Assembly (NCBI RefSeq): GCF_039532605.1
Contig: NZ_BAAARY010000005.1
Location: 62,001-126,000 of the forward strand
Origin: Pilimelia columellifera
Lineage (GTDB): Bacteria > Actinomycetota > Actinomycetes > Mycobacteriales > Micromonosporaceae
Reading direction: 5' to 3'
DNA: 64,000 nt
Of this stretch, positions 32,185 through 41,270 are shown in pieces (the stretch's first letter is position 1; each line of letters starts with the position of its first letter). The translations under genes and the position numbers were made by a program. Under the pieces are notes generated by a model that saw only the letters and a list, made by a program, of their open reading frames with translations, was not told the DNA's origin and ran no database searches.

Positions 32185-34569
32185 GTGGCGTTGGCGCTCT
32201 ATCGCAAGTATCGGCCGCGAACGTTCGCCGAGGTCATCGGCCAGGAACACGTCACCGAGCCGCTGTCGCAGGCATTGAGGACCGGACGGCTGAACCACGC
32301 CTACCTGTTCTCCGGCCCGCGCGGCTGCGGCAAGACCAGCAGCGCCCGGATTCTGGCCAGGTCGCTCAACTGCGCCAACGGCCCCACGCCCGAGCCGTGC
32401 GGGGAATGCGATTCCTGTCGGTCCCTGTCCGGCGACGGCCCCGGCTCGATCGACGTCATCGAGATCGACGCGGCCAGCCACGGCGGTGTCGATGATGCCC
32501 GTGAGCTGCGTGAACGCGCTGTCTTCGCGCCGGTGAGCAGCCGGTACAAGATCTACGTCATCGACGAGGCGCACATGGTCTCGTCGGCCGGCTTCAACGC
32601 CCTGCTCAAGCTGGTCGAAGAGCCGCCCGAGTACGTCAAGTTCATCTTCGCCACCACCGAGCCGGAGAAGGTCCTCGGGACGATCAAGTCCCGGACGCAC
32701 CACTATCCGTTCCGGCTCATCCCGCCCAGCGCGTTACGCCCGCACCTGGAACAGCTCTGCGCCGCCGAGGGCGTCACCGTCGCGCCTGAGGTTTTCCCGC
32801 TGGTCGTGCGGGCCGGCGGCGGCAGCGCCCGGGACAGCCTGTCGGTATTGGACCAGCTCATCGCCGGCGCCGGCGATGAGGGCGTCACCTACGCGCGCGC
32901 CGTCGCGCTGCTGGGCGTCACCGACGGGGCGCTCATCGACGAGATGGTCGAGGCGGTCGCAGCCGGTGACGGCGCCGCCGCGTACGGGGTGGTGCACCGG
33001 CTCGTCGAGGCCGGCCACGACCCCCGCCGTTTCGCGTCCGACCTGTTGGAGCGGTTGCGGGACCTGATCGTGTTGCAGCAGGTGCCGGACGCGGCGGCTA
33101 AGGGCATCATCGACGGCCCCACCGACCAGCTTGCCCGGATGGCGGCCCAGGCGACGTCCACCGGCGCAGCGACGCTCTCCCGTTGCGCCGACATCGTGCA
33201 CAACGGTCTGGTCGAGATGCGGGGCACGACCGGTCCGCGTCTGCTCCTGGAGCTGATCTGCGCCCGGATGCTGCTCCCCGGCGCCGACGACGCCTCAGCC
33301 GCGCTCCTTCAGCGGCTCGAAAGACTGGAGTCGGCTCCGCCCGCCGGCGCCGGCGGGCGGACGCCGTCGGTCGCCACGCCGGCGCCTGTCACGCCGGCGC
33401 CCGCGTCGACGGCGCCGTCCACGCCATTGCCGTCGTCCGCCGCGCCGTCGTCCGCCGAGTCAGCGGACGAGGGGCCGGCGCCGTCCGCCCCGCCGGCTGC
33501 GGAGCCCGGCGGGCCGATCCACCTGTCGCCGTCCGGAGGTCCGGTCGACCTCGGGCAGATCCAGCAGCGTTGGCCGACGGTCGCCGCGACCCTGCGTCGA
33601 CGCAGCCCTGTGCTCATGGCCTACTGCCAGCAGGCGACCGTCCGCGGCTTTGTCGACGGAACCCTCGTGCTGCTGTTCCGGCACGGACCCCAGGCGGCGA
33701 AGGTCCGGGACGCCGCGGACCACGTGACCGAGGCGCTGTACGAGGAGTTCGGCGAGCGCTTCACCCTGCGCTGCGAGATCGCGGGGGAGCAGCCGCCGCC
33801 CGCGATCCCAACCGCGCCGGCCCCCGCGACCCTGCCGCCCGCCGCGGCGGGCGCGCCGCGGGCAGTCGCCGCCGGGTCGGCGCCGCCGGTCAGCGCCCCG
33901 CGCCCCGCCCCCGAACCGCCGAACATCCCGACCCGGGAGGCCGACTCCGAGGCCCGTAGAGCCAACGGACCAGCGCCGACGACGTCAATGGCCGCGGGGC
34001 GCCCTTCCGCCGCTGTCCGGTCCGCTGCCGCGTCGGCGCTGGCGGATGGGGACGACTGGCCGGCGCCTGCCCGGCCCGGCAGCGGCACGCCGACGCCCCC
34101 GGCGTCGCCTGGCGCGGCGGTCGCCTTGGCCGAGCCGAGTGACCGTCCGAGCGCCAACGCGGAGGTCCAGAACCGAGCCCCGGCGGCCCGGACGTCCACC
34201 GAGGCGCCGGCCCGGAGCGCGCCGCCGCCCGGCCCCAGCACGCCGCCGTCGAAGCCCACCGAGGCGTTGTCCGGGCTCAGCGCGGCGCGGGCGGCGGCGA
34301 GGGCCGCCGCCGGCCGCGCGCCGACGACCGGCCGTCCGGCGCCGGCGCGTCAGCCGACCGGTGCCTGGGACGACGGCACGCCGCTCGACGAGCCCCCGTA
34401 CGACCCTGAGTTCGATGGCCCGGCCGAGCGGCCGGCGGTGGAGGGCTTCGACCCGGGAGACGGGCCGCTCGACGACATCGTGGACGGTCCGCCGGAGCGT
34501 CAGTCCGGCGACCAGGCGGCGTTGCGGCTGTTGAAGGAGCGGCTGGGCGCTGAGGAGATCACCGGTTGA
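32185..34569 (+). CDS. dnaX: DNA polymerase III subunit gamma/tau
   Basis: A 794-residue clamp-loader ATPase. The AAA+ module (about 1-230) has Walker A GPRGCGKTSS, a zinc site with Cys in CGECDSC, Walker B VIDEAHM and the sensor TTEPEKVLGTIKSR. Domain III follows to about 370. The rest is a long Pro/Ala-rich linker, interrupted by a folded tau-like segment (about 440-535), then an acidic C-terminal tail. It starts at GTG 32185 with AAGGAGG 8 nt upstream. It heads the dnaX-ybaB-recR set typical of bacteria. Confidence 0.95.
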   Translation: MALALYRKYRPRTFAEVIGQEHVTEPLSQALRTGRLNHAYLFSGPRGCGKTSSARILARSLNCANGPTPEPCGECDSCRSLSGDGPGSIDVIEIDAASHGGVDDARELRERAVFAPVSSRYKIYVIDEAHMVSSAGFNALLKLVEEPPEYVKFIFATTEPEKVLGTIKSRTHHYPFRLIPPSALRPHLEQLCAAEGVTVAPEVFPLVVRAGGGSARDSLSVLDQLIAGAGDEGVTYARAVALLGVTDGALIDEMVEAVAAGDGAAAYGVVHRLVEAGHDPRRFASDLLERLRDLIVLQQVPDAAAKGIIDGPTDQLARMAAQATSTGAATLSRCADIVHNGLVEMRGTTGPRLLLELICARMLLPGADDASAALLQRLERLESAPPAGAGGRTPSVATPAPVTPAPASTAPSTPLPSSAAPSSAESADEGPAPSAPPAAEPGGPIHLSPSGGPVDLGQIQQRWPTVAATLRRRSPVLMAYCQQATVRGFVDGTLVLLFRHGPQAAKVRDAADHVTEALYEEFGERFTLRCEIAGEQPPPAIPTAPAPATLPPAAAGAPRAVAAGSAPPVSAPRPAPEPPNIPTREADSEARRANGPAPTTSMAAGRPSAAVRSAAASALADGDDWPAPARPGSGTPTPPASPGAAVALAEPSDRPSANAEVQNRAPAARTSTEAPARSAPPPGPSTPPSKPTEALSGLSAARAAARAAAGRAPTTGRPAPARQPTGAWDDGTPLDEPPYDPEFDGPAERPAVEGFDPGDGPLDDIVDGPPERQSGDQAALRLLKERLGAEEITG

Positions 34570-34650
34570 CGCCCTCGGGGCGTCAACCGGCGCGGTCGTC
34601 CGTGCCGACGCTAGGCTGGCTGGGATATTTCCCACGGTGAGGAGCGCGCG

Positions 34651-34983
34651 GTGCGGCCTGGTGGACAGCCCAACCTTCAGCAGTTGATGAAGCAGGCGCA
34701 GAAGATGCAGCAGCAGATGGTGCAGGCGCAGGCGGAGTTGGCCGAGGCGGAGCTGGTCGGGACGGCCGGGGGCGGCCTGGTCTCGGTCACCGCGTCGGGC
34801 ACCGGCGAGGTGAAATCAGTGCGGATCGACCCGAAGGCGGTCGACCCGGACGACGTGGAGACGCTGGAGGATCTGGTTCTTGCCGCGCTGCATCACGCCG
34901 CTGACCAGGCGCGGGCGCTGACCGAGAGCCGGATGGGCCCGGCCGCGGGCGGCATGGGCGGCCTCGGCCTGCCCGGCATGTGA
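34651..34983 (+). CDS. ybaB: YbaB/EbfC family nucleoid-associated protein
   Basis: A 110-residue DNA-binding protein. A Gln/Met-rich N-terminal helix (LMKQAQKMQQQMVQAQAEL) is followed by the GTAGGGLVSVTASGTGEVKSVRIDP core typical of YbaB dimers. It probably coats or bends DNA. The GTG at 34651 has GAGGAG 7 nt upstream. It ends 6 bp before recR, which is the usual co-transcribed order. Confidence 0.93.
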   Translation: MRPGGQPNLQQLMKQAQKMQQQMVQAQAELAEAELVGTAGGGLVSVTASGTGEVKSVRIDPKAVDPDDVETLEDLVLAALHHAADQARALTESRMGPAAGGMGGLGLPGM

Positions 34984-34989
34984 TATCGC

Positions 34990-35583
34990 ATGTATGAGGG
35001 CGCCATCCAGGATCTGATCGACGAGTTGGGTCGACTCCCCGGGGTCGGCCCCAAGAGCGCGCAGCGGATCGCGTTCCATGTGCTGTCCGCTGACCCGGCC
35101 GACGTGAACCGGTTGGCCACGACGTTGCAGCGGGTCAAGGAGGCGGTGCGGTTCTGCGCCGTCTGCTTCAACGTCGCCGAGTCGGACCGTTGCCGCGTCT
35201 GCCGTGATCCGCGTCGTACTGACGAGGTGTTGTGCGTGGTGGAGGAGCCCAAGGACGTCGTGGCTGTCGAACGCACCGGGGAGTTCCGGGGCCGGTACCA
35301 CGTCCTCGGCGGGGCGATCAACCCGCTGGAGGGCATCGGCCCGGACCAGATCAGGGTGCGTGAGCTGCTGTCCCGGTTGGGCAGCGGCGACGTCCGAGAG
35401 CTGATCCTGGCCACCGACCCGAACACCGAGGGCGAGGCGACGGCCACCTATCTGGCGTTGTTGGTGAAGCCGATGGGCATCACGGTGACCAGGCTGGCGT
35501 CTGGCCTGCCGGTCGGTGGCGATCTGGAGTACGCGGACGAGATCACCCTGGGTCGGGCCTTCGAGGGCCGGCGCGCGGTCTGA
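34990..35583 (+). CDS. recR: Recombination protein RecR
   Basis: A 197-residue protein that loads RecA at gaps with RecF/RecO. It has the N-terminal helix-hairpin-helix GRLPGVGPKSAQRIAF, a four-Cys zinc finger (CAVCFN...CRVCRD), a Toprim domain with VVEEPKDV and the C-terminal AxGLPxGxDLEYADEITL motif. Its length is exactly typical. The start follows ybaB by 6 bp. Confidence 0.95.
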   Translation: MYEGAIQDLIDELGRLPGVGPKSAQRIAFHVLSADPADVNRLATTLQRVKEAVRFCAVCFNVAESDRCRVCRDPRRTDEVLCVVEEPKDVVAVERTGEFRGRYHVLGGAINPLEGIGPDQIRVRELLSRLGSGDVRELILATDPNTEGEATATYLALLVKPMGITVTRLASGLPVGGDLEYADEITLGRAFEGRRAV

Positions 35584-35735
35584 GGCCGGGACCACTCGTC
35601 GGGCAGACGGCCCCGCGCTGTGAGGCGGGCCGGTGAATCCTCATTCCGGGCCGAGCCCGGTCGATCAGCTCTGTGCGCGGCGCTCCGGCCGCGTCTACCC
35701 ACGCGTCGTTGCGGCGCCACGGGCCTGGGGGGCAG

Positions 35736-36956
35736 ATGGTCAGAGGTCGGTCGGTTGCCGACCAGCAGGTCGCCGACCTGTTGGCTACCGCTAGGCGTTC
35801 GTTAGGGCTCAGCGTGGCATTCTTGAGCCGGTTCGACGGCGAGGAGCAGCGCCTCGACGTGGTCGACTCGTCGGTCCCGTTCGTTTTCCGCGAGGGCTAC
35901 ACCCAGCAGCGTCAGGACACCTTCTGCCAGGCGATCCTGGACGGAGAGCTGCCGTCGGTGATCCCGGACGTGACGCGGTTCCCGCGGGCGATGGAGCTGC
36001 CGGCGGCCCGGCTGCCGCGTCTGCGCAGCTTCGTCTCGGTACCGGTGACGCTCAGCGACGGCAGCCTGTACGGCACCTTCTGCGCGGCGGGCTTCACCGC
36101 CGATCGGGACCTGTCGCTACGGGACCGCTCGTTGATGGAGGTGCTGGCCCAGGCGGCCTCGGTGGTCCTGGAGCCGGAGGTGGCGGAGCTGAGGCGCCGT
36201 GCGGAGGTCACCGGCCGGCTGGGCCCGGTGGTGGACGCTGGCGGCCCGTCGGTGGTGTTCCAACCGGTCGTGGCGCTGGCGGACGGCGTCCGGGTGGGGG
36301 CGGAGGCGTTGAGCCGGTTCCCGGTCGACTGGGGCAGAACGCCAGATGTGTGCTTCGGGGAGGCGCACACGGTCGGGTTGGGTGACCAGCTGGAGATGCT
36401 CGCGCTGGGGCGGGCGGCGCAGGCGCTGGCGACAGTCGACGGTTACGTGGCGATGAACGTCTCTCCGGGAACGCTGCTGGCGCCGGCCTGCCAGGAGTTG
36501 CTGTTGGGGCTGCCGCTGGACCGGGTGGTGCTGGAGCTGTCCGAGCACGACCAGGTGGCCGACTACGACGCGCTCACCGCGGCGTTGGCGCCGTTGCGGG
36601 CGCGCGGGATGCGCTTGGCTATCGACGACGTCGGGGCGGGGTTCTCGTCGTTGCGGCACATCGTTGTGACGGCGCCGGATGTGATCAAGCTGGATCGCAG
36701 CATCGTGGCCGGCGTCGCCGATGACCCGGTGTTGGCGACGTTGGTGGGGTCGTTGGTCGAGTTCGGGCGCGGATGCCGCACCGAGCTGGTGGCCGAGGGC
36801 GTCGAGCAGGAGCGGGACGCGGTGATGCTGGGCAGGCTCGGCGTTGACTACGGCCAGGGCTGGCACTTCGGCCGGCCCGGCGAGCTGAGAGCGTTGGGAC
36901 CGGGGGCCGACCGCCGGGTGGGCGGACTCGCGGTGGCCCGCCGTTCCGCCGCCTGA
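35736..36956 (+). CDS. GAF-EAL domain protein (predicted cyclic-di-GMP phosphodiesterase)
   Basis: A 406-residue cytoplasmic signalling protein. A GAF sensor domain (about 10-155) precedes an EAL domain (about 175-395). Catalytic residues appear intact: EAL in GAEALSRF, Asn in AMNVSPG, Glu in VLELSEHD, the loop AIDDVGAGFSSL, a Lys in VIKLDRSIV and EGVEQ. It should hydrolyse c-di-GMP to pGpG under control of the GAF ligand. No GGDEF partner is nearby. The start at ATG 35736 is behind GGGGGG. The longer frame from 35673 lacks a ribosome binding site. Confidence 0.88.
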   Translation: MVRGRSVADQQVADLLATARRSLGLSVAFLSRFDGEEQRLDVVDSSVPFVFREGYTQQRQDTFCQAILDGELPSVIPDVTRFPRAMELPAARLPRLRSFVSVPVTLSDGSLYGTFCAAGFTADRDLSLRDRSLMEVLAQAASVVLEPEVAELRRRAEVTGRLGPVVDAGGPSVVFQPVVALADGVRVGAEALSRFPVDWGRTPDVCFGEAHTVGLGDQLEMLALGRAAQALATVDGYVAMNVSPGTLLAPACQELLLGLPLDRVVLELSEHDQVADYDALTAALAPLRARGMRLAIDDVGAGFSSLRHIVVTAPDVIKLDRSIVAGVADDPVLATLVGSLVEFGRGCRTELVAEGVEQERDAVMLGRLGVDYGQGWHFGRPGELRALGPGADRRVGGLAVARRSAA

Positions 36957-37308
36957 CCCAGGGACTGCCGCCTGACTGACGTATGTCACCGACATAAGCC
37001 GATTTGTGGGCATCGTAGCGTGCTCGCGCCCTGGATCACGGTCTGATCACAGGCGGGCCTGAGTTCGGTTACGAGCCCGAACTCCCCTTGACCCGGACGG
37101 GTGAGCCGGTGAACTGTTCTCACGGTGGCGCCTCGGCGCTGCTACGCCCGAACGGCCCGCCGGCATGAGCCGTCGCCAACCGCGCGGGCAGTCCACGCAC
37201 GCGACAACTGACAGGTTGCCGAGCGAAGCGGGGCCACAGCCGACGGTGACACGTTCTGACGGCCGGTGGTGGCGCCGGCTCGGGGACCAGAGGAGGACCG
37301 GGGCGCCC
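36957..37308 (+). other. 352-bp intergenic region before the peptide importer operon
   Basis: It contains a hairpin GAGTTCGG (37061-37068)/CCGAACTC (37077-37084), probably the end of the EAL transcript or an operator, and then TTGACC at 37088-37093, which could be a -35 box. An AGGAGG at 37291-37296 belongs to the downstream permease. I see no gene here. Confidence 0.4.
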
Positions 37309-38304
37309 ATGGTCATCGGACCCGAGCCGTCGAGCGGCGGCGATGTCGCGCTCGCCGAGGCAGTGACCGATTCCGCGTCCGCGCCCAAGATCGAAGGCCG
37401 GTCGCTCGGTCAGATCGCCTGGACTCGCCTCAAGCGGGACAAGGTGGCGCTGGGTGGTGGCATCGTCATCGTGCTGCTGGTCCTGGTGGCGGTGTTCGCC
37501 CCGCTGATCACCAGCGTCGTCGGCGGCCCGCCGGACCAGTTCAACCGTGACCTGCTCGACCCGGCCTCGCAGCTCCCGGCCGGTCCGATGGGCGGTATGA
37601 GCGCCGAACACCCGATGGGCCTGGAGCCGGTCAACGGCCGGGACATCTTCAGCCGCATCGTGTGGGGCGCGCGGATCTCGTTGCTGGTGGCGTTCGCCGC
37701 GACGCTGCTCTCAGTGAGCATCGGCGCCACCCTCGGCGTCATCGCCGGTTTCTTCGGCGGCTGGGTCGACGCGGTGGTCAGCCGGACGATGGACGCCTTC
37801 CTGGCGTTCCCGCTGCTGGTCTTCGCGATGGCGCTGGTCGGCGTCGTGCCGGACCAGGCGTTCGGGCTCAGCGGCCTCAGCCTCCGGGTCTGCATGCTCA
37901 TCTTCGTGATCGGCTTCTTCAGCTGGCCGTACATCGGCCGCATCGTGCGCGGTCAGACGCTGTCGCTGCGGGAGCGGGAGTTCGTCGACGCGGCCCGCAG
38001 CCTGGGCGCCCGCAGCCCGTACATCCTGTTCCGGGAGTTGCTCCCGAACCTGATGGCGCCGATCTTGATCTATGCGACGCTGCTCATCCCGACCAACATC
38101 CTGTTCGAGGCGGCGCTGTCGTTCCTCGGTGTGGGCGTCCCCGCTCCCACGCCGAGCTGGGGCGGCATGCTCTCGGACGCGGTGACCTACTACAACCTGC
38201 CGCACTTCGTCCTCTGGCCGGGTCTGGCCATCTTCGTGACGGTGCTCGCTTTCAACTTGTTTGGCGACGGACTCCGGGACGCGCTCGACCCGAAGGCCCG
38301 CTGA
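37309..38304 (+). CDS. Peptide ABC transporter permease (DppC/OppC-like)
   Basis: A 331-residue inner-membrane protein. A roughly 30-residue cytoplasmic tail ending in WTRLKRDKVALGGG (the N-terminal domain of OppC-type permeases) is followed by about six transmembrane helices. The coupling motif is EFVDAARSLGARSPYILFRELLPN. ATG 37309 is preferred, with AGGAGG 12 nt upstream; an earlier in-frame start at 37165 has none. It is the first gene of a five-gene importer operon (C, A, B, D, F). Placing the permease before the binding protein is less common than A-B-C-D-F. Confidence 0.9.
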   Translation: MVIGPEPSSGGDVALAEAVTDSASAPKIEGRSLGQIAWTRLKRDKVALGGGIVIVLLVLVAVFAPLITSVVGGPPDQFNRDLLDPASQLPAGPMGGMSAEHPMGLEPVNGRDIFSRIVWGARISLLVAFAATLLSVSIGATLGVIAGFFGGWVDAVVSRTMDAFLAFPLLVFAMALVGVVPDQAFGLSGLSLRVCMLIFVIGFFSWPYIGRIVRGQTLSLREREFVDAARSLGARSPYILFRELLPNLMAPILIYATLLIPTNILFEAALSFLGVGVPAPTPSWGGMLSDAVTYYNLPHFVLWPGLAIFVTVLAFNLFGDGLRDALDPKAR

Positions 38305-38378
38305 CCCGACGTCAGCGAATCAGCTCCACCCAACTGCGCGGTCCGGGGGACGGGCCGGCTCCATCAGGGAGGTTGCAC

Positions 38379-40127
38379 GTGAACCAGAAGACCAGAGCGG
38401 TCCTGGCCGGCTCGGCCGCGATCGCGCTCACGATGGGCCTGGCGGCCTGCGGTGACAAGAAGACCGAGGGCGGCGTGGAGGGCAAGTTCAACGCCGCCCT
38501 CGAAAGTGCCTTCAACCCGTCCGACAAGACAGGCGGCACGGTCAAGCTGGCCAACGCCGACGACTGGGACTCGCTCGACCCGGGCGACACCTACTACGCC
38601 TACTCCTGGAACTTCCTGCGGCTGTACGGCCGTAGCCTGCTGATGTTCAAGCCGGCGCCGGGCGACGAGTCCAACAAGCTCGTCCCGGACCTGGCCGAGG
38701 ATCTCGGCAAGTCCTCCGACGGCGGCAAGACCTGGACATACAAGATCCGTAAGGGTGTCAAGTACGACGACGGCACTGAAGTCAAGGCTCAGGACGTCAA
38801 GCACGCCGTGTTGCGGTCCATCGACAAGCAGGTCCTGCCGCGTGGCCCGCAGTACTTCGAGTCCTTCCTGGACCTGCCGAAGGACTACAAGGGCCCGTAC
38901 AAGTCCAAGGGCGTCAACACCGATCAGGCGATCGAGACCCCCGACGACCACACCGTCGTCTTCCACCTGAAGAAGCCCTCTGGCGACTTCGACTACCTGG
39001 CGATGCTGCCGCAGACCGTTCCGGTCCCGGAGGCCAAGGACACCGGCACCAAGTACAAGGACAAGGTCGCCGCGACGGGCCCGTACATGTTCGACACCGT
39101 CGAGCCGGGCAAGTCGTTCTCGCTCAAGCGGAACCCGAACTGGGAGAAGGCCACGGACCCGAACCGGTTGGCGCTGCCGGACCGGTACGAGGTGGCGCTG
39201 AAGGTCAACCCGGACGACCTGGACAACCGCATCCAGAGCGGCGACATCCACGCCGACGTCCAGGGCACCGGCGTGCAGACAGCGATGCTGAGCCGAGTCG
39301 TCGGTGACCCGAGGCTTAAGGACCGCACCGACAACCCGACGCTGGGCCGGCTCTGGTACACGTCGATCATCAGCACTGTTCCGCCGCTGGACAACGTCGA
39401 ATGCCGTAAGGCGATCATGTACGCCGCGGACCGCACCGCCTACCAGGGCGCGTACGGCGGCGAGTTGGCCGGTGGCGAGATCGCCACGACGCTGATGCCG
39501 CCGGTCATTCCGGGCTACGAGAAATTCGACCTGTACCCGGCCGGTCCCGACAACAAGGGAGACCTGGCCAAGGCCAAGGAAGCCCTGACCAAGTGCGGCA
39601 AGCCGGACGGTTTCGAAACCAAGATGGCCTACCGCGGTGACCGCAAGAAGGAGAAGGACACCGCCGAGGCGTTGCAGCAGTCCCTCAAGCGCGCCGGAAT
39701 CAAGCTGACGCTGACCCCGTACCCCAGCGGTGACTACTTCACCCAGTACGCCGGGAACCCGGGCTTCGTCAAGCGCACCGGCATCGGCATGGCCACCAAT
39801 GGTTGGGCCGCCGACTGGAACACCGGCTACGGCTTCCTGTCGCAGATCGTCGACAGCCGGGTGATCCTGCCCGCCGGCGGCTCGTCGAACCTGAGCGTCC
39901 GGTTCCCCGAGATCGACAAGATGATCGACGAGGCGCTGGTCGAGCAGGACGAGGCCGCGCGCAACAAGCTCTGGGCCGAGATCGACAAGAAGGTCATGGA
40001 GCAGGCGGTCATCCTGCCGGGCGTCTACGCCAAGAGCCTGCTGCTGCGCCCGAAGGGCCTGACCAACGTCTTCGTTTCCGAGGCGTTCGGCATGTACGAC
40101 TACCTGGCGCCCGGCGTCGCGTCCTGA
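38379..40127 (+). CDS. Peptide ABC transporter substrate-binding lipoprotein (family 5)
   Basis: A 582-residue family 5 solute-binding protein (DppA/OppA type) of normal size. The GTG at 38379 (AGGGAGG 6 nt upstream) yields a lipoprotein signal with lipobox LAAC near residue 24. The mature part has the family features LVPDLAEDLGKSSDGGKTWTYKIRKGVKYDDG and DNVECRKAIMYAADR. The window between permease genes places it with this transporter. It captures oligo- or dipeptides outside the cell; specificity is unknown. A strong hairpin follows its stop codon. Confidence 0.92.
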   Translation: MNQKTRAVLAGSAAIALTMGLAACGDKKTEGGVEGKFNAALESAFNPSDKTGGTVKLANADDWDSLDPGDTYYAYSWNFLRLYGRSLLMFKPAPGDESNKLVPDLAEDLGKSSDGGKTWTYKIRKGVKYDDGTEVKAQDVKHAVLRSIDKQVLPRGPQYFESFLDLPKDYKGPYKSKGVNTDQAIETPDDHTVVFHLKKPSGDFDYLAMLPQTVPVPEAKDTGTKYKDKVAATGPYMFDTVEPGKSFSLKRNPNWEKATDPNRLALPDRYEVALKVNPDDLDNRIQSGDIHADVQGTGVQTAMLSRVVGDPRLKDRTDNPTLGRLWYTSIISTVPPLDNVECRKAIMYAADRTAYQGAYGGELAGGEIATTLMPPVIPGYEKFDLYPAGPDNKGDLAKAKEALTKCGKPDGFETKMAYRGDRKKEKDTAEALQQSLKRAGIKLTLTPYPSGDYFTQYAGNPGFVKRTGIGMATNGWAADWNTGYGFLSQIVDSRVILPAGGSSNLSVRFPEIDKMIDEALVEQDEAARNKLWAEIDKKVMEQAVILPGVYAKSLLLRPKGLTNVFVSEAFGMYDYLAPGVAS

Positions 40128-40150
40128 CCAGGTAGCTGACGGCGGTCGGG

Positions 40151-40189
40151 TCGACCGGCCCGGGTCCGAGGAGGACCCGGGCCGGTCGA
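40151..40189 (+). terminator. 17-bp perfect stem-loop between binding-protein and permease genes
   Basis: TCGACCGGCCCGGGTCC (40151-40167) pairs fully with the segment at 40173-40189 around a 5-nt loop, with further pairing outside (GTCGG/CCGAC). It lies inside the operon. It probably acts as a partial terminator or 3'-end stabiliser so that more binding protein than membrane components is made. Confidence 0.75.
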
Positions 40190-40259
40190 TCCCCGACCAC
40201 CCACCGGCAGCCGCCGACGGCCGTGCCGGCGGTCACCGGGCCGAAGATCGAGGGGAACC

Positions 40260-41270
40260 GTGATCACTTACATCATCAGACGGCTGATGGCCGCGGTGCT
40301 GTTGCTCGTCGCTGTCAGCATGGCGACCTTCGCCATCTTCTTCGTCGCGCCGCGCCTGCTGGGCAGCACGCCCGAGACGTTGGCCGCCCGGTACGCCGGC
40401 AAGTCGGCGACGCCGGAGACGACGAAGGTCATCGCGGAGGGGCTCGGCTTCTACGATCCGGTCTACCTGCAGTACTGGAACTGGATGAAGGGCATCTTCC
40501 TCGGCGCCGACTACAACTACGGCACCGGCATCGACCACTGCCCGGCCCCCTGCTTCGGCTACTCCTTCATCACCCAGCGTCCGATCTGGCCGGACCTGCT
40601 CGACCGCCTCCCGGTGACCCTCTCGCTGGCTCTGGGCGCCGCGGTCATCTGGCTCTTCTTCGGCATCGCCACCGGCGTCATCTCCGCGCTCAAGCGCGGC
40701 TCGCTGATGGATCGGACCGCCATGTCCATCTCGCTGGCCGGTGTGTCGCTGCCCATCTTCTTCACCGGAATGATCTCGCTGGTGATCACCCAGAACCTCG
40801 GTCTGGGACCGTCGGACTACGGTTACGTCAACTTCACCGACGACCCGATCGGCTGGGCGAACGTGCTCCTGCTGCCGTGGGTGACGCTGGCGTTCCTGTT
40901 CTCCGCCCAGTACGCCCGGCTCACCCGCGCCGGAATGCTGGAGACCATGGGCGAGGACTACATCCGCACCGCCCGGGCCAAGGGCCTGCGGGAACGCAAC
41001 GTCACCGTGCGGCATGGCCTGCGCGGCGCGCTCACCCCGATCCTGACAATCTTCGGACTCGACTTCGGCCTGCTCATCGGTGGCGCCGTCCTGACCGAGA
41101 AAACCTTCTCGCTGCCGGGCCTGGGCAAGTACGCCCTGGAGGGCATCTACTCCAATGACCTGCCGAAGGTCATGGGTGTGACGATCATGGCGGCCTTCTT
41201 CGTGGTCATTGCCAGCCTGATCGTCGACCTGCTCTACGCCGTCGTCGACCCGAGAGTGAGGCTCAACTGA
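40260..41270 (+). CDS. Peptide ABC transporter permease (DppB/OppB-like)
   Basis: A 336-residue inner-membrane protein beginning MITYIIRRLMAAVLLLVAVSM, a typical OppB-type N-terminus, with about six transmembrane helices. The EAA coupling loop reads EDYIRTARAKGLRERNVTVRHGLRGALTPIL. A GTG at 40260 is used with GAGGGGA upstream. It overlaps the next ATPase gene by one base (TGATG). It forms a heterodimer with the permease encoded upstream. Confidence 0.93.
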   Translation: MITYIIRRLMAAVLLLVAVSMATFAIFFVAPRLLGSTPETLAARYAGKSATPETTKVIAEGLGFYDPVYLQYWNWMKGIFLGADYNYGTGIDHCPAPCFGYSFITQRPIWPDLLDRLPVTLSLALGAAVIWLFFGIATGVISALKRGSLMDRTAMSISLAGVSLPIFFTGMISLVITQNLGLGPSDYGYVNFTDDPIGWANVLLLPWVTLAFLFSAQYARLTRAGMLETMGEDYIRTARAKGLRERNVTVRHGLRGALTPILTIFGLDFGLLIGGAVLTEKTFSLPGLGKYALEGIYSNDLPKVMGVTIMAAFFVVIASLIVDLLYAVVDPRVRLN

